Shown here in pieces: positions 56,452 through 64,000 of a stretch of DNA of 64,000 nt. Position 1 is the stretch's first letter, and every line of letters begins with the position of its first letter. The stretch is from Rhodovulum strictum (GTDB taxonomy: Bacteria; Pseudomonadota; Alphaproteobacteria; Rhodobacterales; Rhodobacteraceae). The notes beneath the pieces were generated by a model that saw only the letters and a list, made by a program, of their open reading frames with translations, did not search any database and was not told the origin of the DNA. The stretch is taken from the NCBI RefSeq assembly GCF_009649175.1, contig NZ_WJPO01000002.1:124001-188000 (forward strand). Direction: 5' to 3'. A program made the position numbers and the translations under genes.

Positions 56452-57672
56452 ATGTCCGCGCCCAAGAAAGTCGTCCTGGCCTATTCCGGCGGCCTCGACA
56501 CCTCGATCATCCTGAAATGGCTCCAGACCGAATATGGCTGCGAGGTGGTGACCTTTACCGCCGATCTGGGCCAGGGCGAGGAACTGGAACCGGCGCGCGC
56601 CAAGGCCGAGATGATGGGCGCCTCCGCCATCTATATCGAGGATCTGCGCGAGGAATTCGTCCGCGACTTCGTCTTCCCGATGTTCCGGGCGAACGCGCTT
56701 TACGAAGGGCTCTACCTGCTGGGCACGTCCATCGCGCGGCCGCTGATCTCCAAGCGGCTGATCGAGATCGCAGCCGAGACCGGGGCAGACGCGGTGGCCC
56801 ATGGCGCGACCGGCAAGGGCAACGACCAGGTGCGGTTCGAACTTTCGGCCTATGCGCTGAACCCCGAGATCAAGGTGATCGCGCCCTGGCGGGAATGGGA
56901 TCTGACCAGCCGGACGAAACTGATCGACTTCGCCGAAAAGAACCAGATCCCGATCGCCAAGGACAAGCGCGGCGAGGCGCCGTTCTCGGTCGATGCGAAC
57001 CTGTTGCACACCTCGTCCGAGGGCAAGGTGCTGGAGGATCCGGCCGTCGAGGCGCCCGACTATGTCTATCAGCGCACCGTCGACCCCGAAAAGGCACCCG
57101 ATACGCCGGAATATGTCGAGGTAAGCTTCGAGCGCGGCGATGCGGTGGCGATCAACGGCGAGGCGCTGTCGCCCGCCGCCCTGCTGACCCGGCTGAACGA
57201 GATCGGCGGGCGGCATGGCGTGGGCCGTCTCGATCTGGTCGAGGGGCGCTTTGTCGGCATGAAATCGCGCGGCATCTATGAAACGCCGGGCGGCACGATC
57301 CTGCTGGAGGCGCATCGCGGCATCGAGCAGATCACGCTGGATCGCGGCGCGGCGCATCTGAAGGACGAGCTGATGCCGCGTTATTCCGAGCTGATCTATA
57401 ACGGCTTCTGGTTCAGCCCCGAACGCGAGATGCTACAGGCGCTGATCGACAAGTCGCAGGAACACGTCACCGGCACCGTGCGGCTGAAGCTTTACAAGGG
57501 TTCGGTGCGGACCGTGGGCCGCTGGTCGGACCACTCGCTCTATTCCGAAAGCCACGTCACGTTCGAGGAAGACGCGGGCGCCTATGACCAGAAGGACGCG
57601 CAGGGCTTCATCAAGCTGAACGCGCTGCGGCTGCGGCTGATCGCGATGCGCAAGCGGCGGCTGGGCAGCTAG
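56452..57672 (+). CDS. argG: Argininosuccinate synthase
   Basis: A 406-aa enzyme joining citrulline and aspartate. The ATP motif AYSGGLDTS (10-18) and STSIAR-like [26 protein letters not shown] and the citrulline-site [13 protein letters not shown] are all present. Length and end ([11 protein letters not shown]) are normal. It has its own promoter and a hairpin terminator after the stop. Forms part of the arginine pathway with argJ at 29416, though unlinked. Confidence 0.97.
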   Translation: MSAPKKVVLAYSGGLDTSIILKWLQTEYGCEVVTFTADLGQGEELEPARAKAEMMGASAIYIEDLREEFVRDFVFPMFRANALYEGLYLLGTSIARPLISKRLIEIAAETGADAVAHGATGKGNDQVRFELSAYALNPEIKVIAPWREWDLTSRTKLIDFAEKNQIPIAKDKRGEAPFSVDANLLHTSSEGKVLEDPAVEAPDYVYQRTVDPEKAPDTPEYVEVSFERGDAVAINGEALSPAALLTRLNEIGGRHGVGRLDLVEGRFVGMKSRGIYETPGGTILLEAHRGIEQITLDRGAAHLKDELMPRYSELIYNGFWFSPEREMLQALIDKSQEHVTGTVRLKLYKGSVRTVGRWSDHSLYSESHVTFEEDAGAYDQKDAQGFIKLNALRLRLIAMRKRRLGS

Positions 57673-57678
57673 AAACCT

Positions 57679-57710
57679 CGCCCGACGGGCCTTTGGCGGC
57701 CTGTCGGGCG
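57679..57710. terminator. Hairpin between argG and the convergent helicase gene
   Basis: A stem of about 13 pairs with one G-T: CGCCCGAC plus GGGCC on one side (57679-57691), GGCC, T and GTCGGGCG on the other (57698-57710), with a 6-base loop. There is no strong T run on either side. Confidence 0.6.
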
Positions 57711-57722
57711 TGTCGGTCGTGC

Positions 57723-59801
57723 CTAACCCTTGCGGCGGGGCGGCGTGGTGCCGCCCTTGTGAGGGGCGCCGGAGGGGCGGCCGCGCTGCGGCTTGCCACC
57801 CGGGCGGTCCATGCGCCTGGACGGATCGCTCGCGCCCGGACGGCCCTTGCTGACGGGCTTTTCCGCTCTTTCCACCTTGTCAGGGCCCCCGGCGGGACGC
57901 GGTTTGTCCTTGGGCCGGGCCCATGCCGCCTTGTCCTTGCCGTGACGCGGCTTGCGCGGGAATTTCTGCTCCGGATCCTTCGGCCTTGGTGCTGCTGCGG
58001 GCTGGAACGCTGCCGGTTTCGGCGCGGGTTCCACAGGCTTGGGCGCGGGTTTCGGCGGGCGCTGGGGGCGCGCGGCGGGCGCATTGTCCCGCTCCGGGCG
58101 CGGCCGGGCGGGCCGGGGCCCATCGCCAGACGGCTTGCGGGGCGGTCTGGGGCTATCCGCCGGTTTCGCCGCCAGACGCGGACGCTCGGGCCGTTCGGGC
58201 CGCGGCGGGCGGGGCGGGCGCAGATCCTCGGGCTCTGCATCCAGCTTGCGCGCTGTGATGTCATCTTCCAGCACGCCATCGGGGCCAAGACGGGCCAGCA
58301 GACCCGGCATCGCGGGCTCGGCGATTTCCACAAAGGTCTTTCCGGCCTGCACCCGTATCCGACCGATCTGCGACTTGTCGAGGTTCCCCGCGCGGCACAG
58401 AAGCGGCAAGAGCCAGCGCGCCTCGGCCCGGCGGTCCTGTCCGATCGACAGCTCGACCCAGGCCGAGGGGCCAAAGGGCGCCCGTTCCGCCCGGGGCGTG
58501 CGGGCCTGGGGCGCGTTCACCTCCTCGGGGGCGGACAGGCGCGAGCGGTAAAGCCGCAGGCAGGCCGCCGCGATCCGTTCGGGCGAATGCTCGGCGATCA
58601 GCCGCGCAACGAACCCGGCCTCGGCCTCGGTCGGATCGGCCTGCCAGACCGGATCGGCCAGCAGGCGGGTTTCGTCAAGCGCAAGGATCTCCTCCGGCGT
58701 CGGGGCAAAGGTCCACTCGGCCTCGATCTTGGCCCATTTCAACAGGCGCGACGCCTTGGCCATGATCCTGTCGGGCACGATCAGCGCCGAGATCCCCTTG
58801 CGCCCGGCCCGCCCCGTCCGGCCCGAACGGTGCAGGAGCGTTTCGGTATTGGTGGGCAGATCGGCATGGATCACGAGATCGAGACTGGGCAGGTCGATGC
58901 CGCGCGCCGCAACATCGGTCGCCACGCAGACCCGCGCCCGGCCGTCGCGCATCGCCTGAAGCGCATGGCTGCGTTCGTCCTGGCTAAGCTCGCCCGACAG
59001 GCTGACCACCGGCAGGCTGCGGTTCGCCAGACGCGCGGCCAGACGCGCGACCGCGGCGCGGGTATTGGCAAAGACGATGGCGCGGGGCGCATCGTGAAAG
59101 CGCAACAGGTTGATGATGGCGTGATCAGCATCGGCGGCGGCGACCTGCACCACCTGATAGGCGATATCCGCATGCTGCGTGCCGCGCCCCAGCGTGGTCA
59201 CGCGCACCGCATCGCGCTGATACTGCTTGGCCAGATCCGCGATGGCGGGCGGCACAGTGGCCGAGAACAGCAGCGTTCGCCGTTCGGACGGAGCCTCGCC
59301 CAGCATGAATTCCAGATCCTCGCGAAAGCCCAGATCCAGCATCTCGTCGGCCTCGTCCAGCACGATGGCGCGGATGGCGGTCAGGTCCAGGCTGCCGCGG
59401 GTGATGTGATCGCGCAGCCGCCCCGGCGTGCCCACGACGATATGCGCACCGCGCTCCAGCGCCCGGCGTTCATCGCGCGCATCCATGCCGCCGATGCAGG
59501 ACACCACCTGCGCGCCCGCCCGTGCATAAAGCCAGGCCAGTTCCCGCTGCACCTGCAAGGCCAGTTCCCGCGTCGGCGCCACGACCAGCGCAAGCGGCGC
59601 ACCGGGCAGACCCAGCGCCGCCTCGGACCCCATCAGGGTCGGCGCGATGGCAAGGCCGAACCCCACGGTCTTGCCCGATCCGGTCTGGGCCGAAACCAGC
59701 AGATCGGCCTGAACCAGTTCTGGCGCCGTCACGGCCTGCTGGACCTCGGTCAGCGTGTCGAACCCGCGTTCGGCGAGGGCTTCGGAAAGGGTCGGGATCA
59801 T
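57723..59801 (-). CDS. DEAD-box RNA helicase with DbpA/CsdA-type RNA-binding domain
   Basis: A 692-aa protein. Q-motif and Walker A SAQTGSGKT, DEAD motif VLDEADEML, SAT in LLFSATVP and HRSGRTGRAGRKG (motif VI). Then a DbpA-like RNA-binding domain (IGRIRVQAGKTFVEIAEPAM), followed by a long Pro/Arg/Lys-rich tail (about residues 510-692). The tail is low-complexity and typical for cold-shock or ribosome-assembly helicases. Start ATG 59801 follows a GGAAG site; an ATG five codons upstream lacks one. Confidence 0.92.
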   Translation of the reverse strand: MIPTLSEALAERGFDTLTEVQQAVTAPELVQADLLVSAQTGSGKTVGFGLAIAPTLMGSEAALGLPGAPLALVVAPTRELALQVQRELAWLYARAGAQVVSCIGGMDARDERRALERGAHIVVGTPGRLRDHITRGSLDLTAIRAIVLDEADEMLDLGFREDLEFMLGEAPSERRTLLFSATVPPAIADLAKQYQRDAVRVTTLGRGTQHADIAYQVVQVAAADADHAIINLLRFHDAPRAIVFANTRAAVARLAARLANRSLPVVSLSGELSQDERSHALQAMRDGRARVCVATDVAARGIDLPSLDLVIHADLPTNTETLLHRSGRTGRAGRKGISALIVPDRIMAKASRLLKWAKIEAEWTFAPTPEEILALDETRLLADPVWQADPTEAEAGFVARLIAEHSPERIAAACLRLYRSRLSAPEEVNAPQARTPRAERAPFGPSAWVELSIGQDRRAEARWLLPLLCRAGNLDKSQIGRIRVQAGKTFVEIAEPAMPGLLARLGPDGVLEDDITARKLDAEPEDLRPPRPPRPERPERPRLAAKPADSPRPPRKPSGDGPRPARPRPERDNAPAARPQRPPKPAPKPVEPAPKPAAFQPAAAPRPKDPEQKFPRKPRHGKDKAAWARPKDKPRPAGGPDKVERAEKPVSKGRPGASDPSRRMDRPGGKPQRGRPSGAPHKGGTTPPRRKG

Positions 59802-59851
59802 GCGGGAAACTTCCATCGGCGGGCACGCCGGCATGGCGCACCAAAGCGGGC

Positions 59852-59880
59852 GGTCTAGGGGATAGCAGGGCGCATGTCCA
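59852..59880 (-). promoter_or_regulatory. Candidate promoter for the helicase gene
   Basis: Minus strand: -35 TGGACA (59875-59880), 17-base spacer and -10 TAGACC (59852-59857), about 50 bases before ATG 59801. Confidence 0.4.
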
Positions 59881-59971
59881 TCCGGCTTTTCTGCGCTTTT
59901 GCGAATGGGCGGGTTCACGGGACGGGCGGCATCGGGGCGAACGCACACCTGCCGCAATCAGCCAAAGCCTA

Positions 59972-60415
59972 TCAGATTTCCGAGATATCGAAACCGCCCT
60001 GTTGCCGGGCATGGGCCGCGAATGCCCGGATCAGGGGCAAGGGGTCGATATCGGGGTCAGGCCGAAGCCAGGACTTGTCGGCCAGAATGCCGTCGGTCGG
60101 AAAATTCGCACACGGGATCTGTCCCATGTCCCAGTCGGGAAAGAACCGCTCGTCGATCGACCCTTCGGCAAGGATCAGGAATTCCTTGTGGCGCCGATCC
60201 TTCTGGATACGCACGAGCGTTCGCCGCAACGGGCCGGGCGGTCCTTCCAGATATTGCAGGAAGCAGTCCCGCTCGACATGCAGAAAGCCGGTCAGCCCCT
60301 CTTTGGGATTGTTGCGCAAGCTTTCGGCCAGGATTTCCAGGGCGGTCGTTTCGACCAGCGCCTTGCGGGCCGTGCTGCGATAGATCACGAAGGACAATTC
60401 CACGGCGCTGCTCAC
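59972..60415 (-). CDS. BLUF-domain blue-light photoreceptor
   Basis: A 147-aa protein that is essentially a single flavin-binding BLUF domain. Measured from GTG 60415, the photoactive residues fall exactly as in AppA of Rhodobacter: Tyr12 (FVIYRS), Asn36 (RNNPKEGLTG), Gln54 (FLQYLEG), Trp95 and Met97 (FPDWDMG), with the same 24-, 18- and 41-residue spacings. A short C-terminal helix (LPLIRAFAAHARQQ) follows. An ATG at 60463 would extend it by 16 residues but lies in a CtrA box; GGA precedes the GTG. No output domain is present, so a partner protein is needed. Confidence 0.9.
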   Translation of the reverse strand: MSSAVELSFVIYRSTARKALVETTALEILAESLRNNPKEGLTGFLHVERDCFLQYLEGPPGPLRRTLVRIQKDRRHKEFLILAEGSIDERFFPDWDMGQIPCANFPTDGILADKSWLRPDPDIDPLPLIRAFAAHARQQGGFDISEI

Positions 60416-60455
60416 CTTTGTCCGCAAGGGGTTCTGCAGCGATAGCGGCGTTGGC

Positions 60456-60470
60456 TTAAGCATCGGTTAA
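60456..60470. promoter_or_regulatory. Perfect CtrA-type box upstream of the BLUF gene
   Basis: TTAA at 60456-60459 and TTAA at 60467-60470 with exactly seven bases between: the CtrA consensus TTAA-N7-TTAA. It lies 41-55 bases upstream of the BLUF GTG, a normal activator position. Such a site is rare in GC-rich DNA, and I found no other perfect match in the window. Confidence 0.65.
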
Positions 60471-60483
60471 GACTGATGCCCGC

Positions 60484-61230
60484 TCAGCCGCGCCGGGGCA
60501 TGTCCGGATCGGGCAGCAGCCGATGGCTTGCCAGCCGCTGGTAATGGGGCAGCGCGGCATCCGCGATGGCAGACAGACTGTCAGGCAGCACCGGCAGCGG
60601 CCCCTCTGGACCGGCGAACCCGGTGCTGCGATGCACCGCGCCATACCAGACCGGCGCCCAGGGGCCATCGTCGGGATGCCCGCCCGGCGGCCAGCGCAGC
60701 ATCGCGGGCGTGAAGGCAAGGCCCAGCGCCGCGCAAAGCCGGTGCAGCATGGCCTCGGGGTTGGTGCGGATATCAGCGCTGTCGATCACCAGCGGGGCGG
60801 CACCTGTCGCCGCGGCAACCTGATCGAACAGCTCGGCCTGCTGGACGAAGCCCAGATCGGCAAGGGTCGGGCTCCGGTACTTGTCGGCAAAACTTGCCAG
60901 AACGCGCGCCGGGTGGCGGATCAGGAAGACATTGGTGACGCCCGTCATCCAGCCGCGCGGGATCCCCTCGATCATGTGCTGGCACATGTGCTTCTGGTAG
61001 AAATGCGCCTTGCCCCCGGGCGCTGGTCCGGTCAGCCGCGCAGCGATGCGGGCAGGATCGGTTTCGCCGCTCGCAATGATCGCCTCGCGCATCGGATGAT
61101 CCAGCCCGGTCCGCGCCAGATAGGCGGCGTAAAAGGGCTCGTCCCGGATCGCGCAATCGCCCCGTGCGGCAAAGGCATACATCATCGCCGTCGACAGGTT
61201 GCGCGGCCCGGACCACATGGCGATGCGCAT
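60484..61230 (-). CDS. Sulfotransferase-like protein
   Basis: A 248-aa protein opening with MRIAMWSGPRNLSTAMMYAF, the PAPS 5'-phosphosulfate-binding type loop. It is followed by KHMCQHMIEGIPR, NVFLIRHPARVLASF (3'-phosphate site) and LVIDSADIRTNPEAML. I recall relatives annotated as sulfotransferase family proteins; acceptor unknown. It starts immediately after the stop of the kinase gene, with no gap, so the maeB-kinase-sulfotransferase genes are probably co-transcribed. Confidence 0.82.
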   Translation of the reverse strand: MRIAMWSGPRNLSTAMMYAFAARGDCAIRDEPFYAAYLARTGLDHPMREAIIASGETDPARIAARLTGPAPGGKAHFYQKHMCQHMIEGIPRGWMTGVTNVFLIRHPARVLASFADKYRSPTLADLGFVQQAELFDQVAAATGAAPLVIDSADIRTNPEAMLHRLCAALGLAFTPAMLRWPPGGHPDDGPWAPVWYGAVHRSTGFAGPEGPLPVLPDSLSAIADAALPHYQRLASHRLLPDPDMPRRG

Positions 61231-62097
61231 CTAGGGCAGCGACCCGGCAAGCAGCGCCTCGACCTGCGCGCGGGAGGGCATTGCATCGGCAGTGCCGGGC
61301 CGGGTGACCTGCAACGCGGCAGCGGCGGCGGCATAGCGCAGCGCGTCCTGGCGCGAAAGCCCGCGGTCAAGCGCTGCCGCAAGCGACCCGATGAAACAAT
61401 CGCCCGCGCCGGTGGTATCGACCGGGACCACCGGAAAGGCGGCAACCGACAGGCTTTGCCCGCCGTGATGCCAGACCGCGCCCCGGGCGCCATCGGTCAC
61501 GACCAGTTCGGCCCCCCCGACGCTGCCCAGCGCGGCGCGCATCTGCGCGGCCTCGACCGCGTTCAGGGCGACAAGCGAGACATGCGGCAGCACGGCACGC
61601 AGCGCATCAAGCGCGAAGGGCGCGGCCGAGTAGATCACGCGCAACCCGCGTGCTGACGCAAGCGCCGCCGCCTCGGCCTGATGCGAGGTCTCGTTCTGAA
61701 GCAACAGCGTGTCGCCCGGCCCCGCGCCTGCCAGCGCGGCGGCGATCCGGTCCGGATCCTGACAGATGTTCGCGCCGGGCAGGATCACGATGGCATTCTC
61801 GCCATCGGGTGCAACATTGATGATCGCATGGCCCGTCGGCGCATCGCAGGTCGCGATGTGATCCGTTTCGACCCCGAAGCCCGCCAGCCGCTGCACCGCC
61901 CAGCCGCCATCCGCGCCGACCGCGCCGATATGGACCACCCGAGCGCCCGCCCGTGCTGCGGCGACGGACTGGTTCGCGCCCTTGCCGCCCAGCCCGCGCG
62001 TCAGGCCGGTGGCGGCAAGGGTTTCGCCGGGCGCGGGCAGATGCGGGACCGCATAGACATGGTCCGCATTGATCGAGCCCAGGCAATAGAGTGTCAC
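61231..62097 (-). CDS. rbsK: Ribokinase-family (PfkB) sugar kinase
   Basis: A 288-aa PfkB kinase. GSINADHVYAVPHLPAPGET and GGKGANQSVAAARAGARVVHIG are ribokinase N-terminal motifs. The C-terminal ATP/anion-hole motif is DTTGAGDCFIGSLAAAL. GTG 62097 overlaps the malic enzyme stop by one base. Ribokinase is the closest match by motif, but no ribose transporter or operon is nearby, so the sugar specificity is uncertain and other PfkB substrates remain possible. Confidence 0.82.
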   Translation of the reverse strand: MTLYCLGSINADHVYAVPHLPAPGETLAATGLTRGLGGKGANQSVAAARAGARVVHIGAVGADGGWAVQRLAGFGVETDHIATCDAPTGHAIINVAPDGENAIVILPGANICQDPDRIAAALAGAGPGDTLLLQNETSHQAEAAALASARGLRVIYSAAPFALDALRAVLPHVSLVALNAVEAAQMRAALGSVGGAELVVTDGARGAVWHHGGQSLSVAAFPVVPVDTTGAGDCFIGSLAAALDRGLSRQDALRYAAAAAALQVTRPGTADAMPSRAQVEALLAGSLP

Positions 62098-64000
62098 TAG
62101 CCGACCTCGCAGGCCGCCAGCAGCGCCATGTTCAGGATGTCGTTCACCGTCGAGCCGGTCGAACAGATCTGGATCGGCTTGTCGACACCCGCAAGGATCG
62201 GGCCGATCACCGTGGCCCCCGCCATTTCCTGCATCAGCTTGACCGAGATCGAGGCCGAATGCCGCGCGGGCACGACCAGGATATTGGCCGGGCCGGAAAG
62301 ACGGCAGAACGGGTATTTCGCCATCGCCGCCGGGTTCAGCGCGACATCCACGGTCATCTCGCCATCATACTCGAAATCCACCCCGCGCCGGTCCAGAACC
62401 CGCGCCGCAAGGTGCATCTTGGTCGCCCGTTCCGACACCGGATAGCCAAAGGTCGAGAAGGACAGGAAGGCCACGCGCGGCTCCAGCCCCAGGCTGCGAG
62501 CGACCCCGACGGCGCGTTCGGCGATGGTGGCCAGTTCCTCTTCCTCGGGCCATTCATGCACCAGCGTATCGGCGACGAAGACGATCTTGCCCTTGTTCAA
62601 CAGCGCGGTCACGCCGACCGCACCATCCTCGGCCCTTGCGTCGAAGACATGGTTGATGAGGTTCAGCACATGGGCCGATTTCCGCGTCGCGCCCGTGACC
62701 AGCGCATCGCCATGGCCATGCGCCAGCATCAGCGCCGAGAACACGTGCCGGTCGCGCTGGGCCAGCCTGTTGATGTCGTGAACGTCGAAACCCTTGCGTT
62801 GCAGCCGCTGGTACAGGAACGAACGATAGGCCTCCAGGTGGCGGGTATTGGCGGCGTTCACGATCTCAAGCTCGCGATAGGCGTCACCCAGCCCGGCCTG
62901 TTCCAGCTTTTCCTTCACATCGCTTTCGCGGCCCACGACCAGCGCCTTGCCATAGCCCGCGCGCTGATAGCTGACGGCGGCGCGCAGCACGCGCTCGTCA
63001 TCGCCCTCGGCAAAGATCATCCGCGCCTGCGCCGCCTTGGCCCGTGCTGCGATGCCCGACAGCACCGACGCGGTCGGATCCATCCGCGCCTTGAGGTTGT
63101 GGCGATAGGCGTCCATGTCCACGATCGGCCGCCGCGCGGCGCCGGTATCCATACCCGCACGGGCCACCGCAGGCGGGATGGTGTAGATCAGCCGCGGATC
63201 GAAAGGCGTCGGGATGATGTAGTCGCGGCCAAAGCTGAGCTTCTTGCCATAGGCCATGGCAACCTCGTCGGGCACATCCTCGCGGGCGAGTTCTGCCAGC
63301 GCCTCGGCGCAGGCGATCTTCATCTCGTCATTGATGGCGCGGGCATGGATGTCCAGCGCACCGCGGAAAAGATAGGGAAAGCCCAGGACGTTGTTCACCT
63401 GGTTGGGATAGTCGGACCGCCCTGTGGCCACGATGGCATCGGGCCGGATCGCGTGCGCCTCTTCGGGCGTGATCTCGGGATCGGGGTTCGCCATGGCGAA
63501 GATCACCGGGTTGTCGGCCATCGCGGCCAGCATCTCGGGCGTGACCGCACCCTTGACGCTGACGCCCAGGAAGACATCGGCGCCCACCATCGCCTCTTCC
63601 AGCGTGCGGGCCTCGGTGCGGGCGGCATGGGCCGATTTCCACTGGTTCATGCCCTCGGTGCGGCCCTGCCAGATCACGCCCTTGGTGTCGCAGGCGATGC
63701 AGTTGTCGTGCCTGGCCCCCATCGCCTTGATCAGTTCCAGACAGGCGATCCCGGCCGCACCTGCCCCGTTCAGCACGATCTTGCAGTCTTCCAGCTTCTT
63801 GCCGGTCAGGTGCAGCGCGTTGATCAGCCCCGCCGCACAGATCACCGCCGTTCCATGCTGGTCGTCATGGAAGACGGGGATATCCATCTCTTCCTTGAGC
63901 CGCTGCTCGATGATGAAGCATTCCGGCGCCTTGATATCCTCGAGGTTGATCCCGCCAAAGGTCGGCCCCATCAGCTTGATGGCGCGGATCAGTTCCTCGG
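62097..64000 (-). CDS. maeB: NADP-dependent malic enzyme with phosphotransacetylase-like domain, 5' end cut by the window
   Basis: The gene runs off the right edge; the visible 634 codons include ELIRAIKLMGPTFGGINLED. The malic domain has ECFIIEQRLKEEMDIPVFHDDQHGTAVICA and NAD(P) fold LNGAGAAGIACLELI. A C-terminal PTA-like half begins near LSGIAARAKAAQARMIFAEG, and family members use it for acetyl-CoA-sensitive regulation. It converts malate to pyruvate with NADPH. Roughly the first 100-120 residues are probably missing. Confidence 0.95.
   Translation of the reverse strand, partial: EELIRAIKLMGPTFGGINLEDIKAPECFIIEQRLKEEMDIPVFHDDQHGTAVICAAGLINALHLTGKKLEDCKIVLNGAGAAGIACLELIKAMGARHDNCIACDTKGVIWQGRTEGMNQWKSAHAARTEARTLEEAMVGADVFLGVSVKGAVTPEMLAAMADNPVIFAMANPDPEITPEEAHAIRPDAIVATGRSDYPNQVNNVLGFPYLFRGALDIHARAINDEMKIACAEALAELAREDVPDEVAMAYGKKLSFGRDYIIPTPFDPRLIYTIPPAVARAGMDTGAARRPIVDMDAYRHNLKARMDPTASVLSGIAARAKAAQARMIFAEGDDERVLRAAVSYQRAGYGKALVVGRESDVKEKLEQAGLGDAYRELEIVNAANTRHLEAYRSFLYQRLQRKGFDVHDINRLAQRDRHVFSALMLAHGHGDALVTGATRKSAHVLNLINHVFDARAEDGAVGVTALLNKGKIVFVADTLVHEWPEEEELATIAERAVGVARSLGLEPRVAFLSFSTFGYPVSERATKMHLAARVLDRRGVDFEYDGEMTVDVALNPAAMAKYPFCRLSGPANILVVPARHSASISVKLMQEMAGATVIGPILAGVDKPIQICSTGSTVNDILNMALLAACEVG

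Overview
The window is a GC-rich, densely coding stretch of a bacterial chromosome. Gene families and gene order point to a member of the Rhodobacteraceae (Alphaproteobacteria). Supporting signs are a Rhodobacter-type porin ending in Phe, a CenR-like response regulator, the rimP-nusA-ylxR-infB operon, a DUF3576 lipoprotein ahead of leuS, argJ next to a parvulin and secA, and several small proteins that I associate with this family from memory. I cannot assign a genus. I see 63 protein genes, two of them cut by the window ends. I see no tRNA or rRNA gene, IS element, prophage or CRISPR array. No gene-free gap exceeds 300 bases; the largest is about 260 bases (4577-4836).

Region by region. 1-7400 is a surface-polysaccharide block: a GT14-type glycosyltransferase, two paralogous family 2 glycosyltransferases, galU, kdsB, cysQ, and a divergent ABC-2 polysaccharide-export permease without an ATPase beside it. 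7400-12000 holds poorly characterised exported proteins, a two-TM membrane-anchored winged-helix protein and a flavoprotein. 12000-17400 is GST, then the holA-lptE-leuS-DUF3576 operon; leuS carries an AT-richer, palindromic in-frame segment. 17650-23200 has the porin, a TPR-sulfotransferase coupled to yggS, an L,D-transpeptidase, a 60-aa protein and ribA. 23300-31450 has cenR, a PBP-OmpA fusion, secA, parvulin-argJ-mutT and a 49-aa ORF.

31500-38700 is the transcription/translation operon rimP-nusA-ylxR-infB. A promoter and then a strong intrinsic terminator lie just upstream of rimP, an attenuator-like layout. Upstream of that are a methyltransferase and proline iminopeptidase. 38700-43800 has ubiG, a MarR-nitrilase-grxC-comF series, a methyltransferase-fold protein lacking SAM motif I, and hemH. 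43900-46900 is an envelope cluster (small membrane protein, two L,D-transpeptidases, a CAP lipoprotein) followed by a bacterial voltage-gated sodium channel. 46900-53300 has an rRNA methyltransferase, an ABC exporter, CCA transferase, two Nudix enzymes and Hsp33. 53300-64000 has a REC-PP2C phosphatase divergent from an Hpt protein, ilvA, argG, a DEAD-box helicase, a BLUF photoreceptor behind a perfect CtrA box, a sulfotransferase-like protein, a ribokinase-family kinase and malic enzyme.

The notable items are the in-gene palindrome in leuS, the rimP attenuator-like leader, the CtrA-box/BLUF pair, the membrane-tethered winged-helix protein, the methyltransferase lacking motif I and the ArgJ N-terminal extension. 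I did not find a clearly novel multi-gene defence or mobile system.
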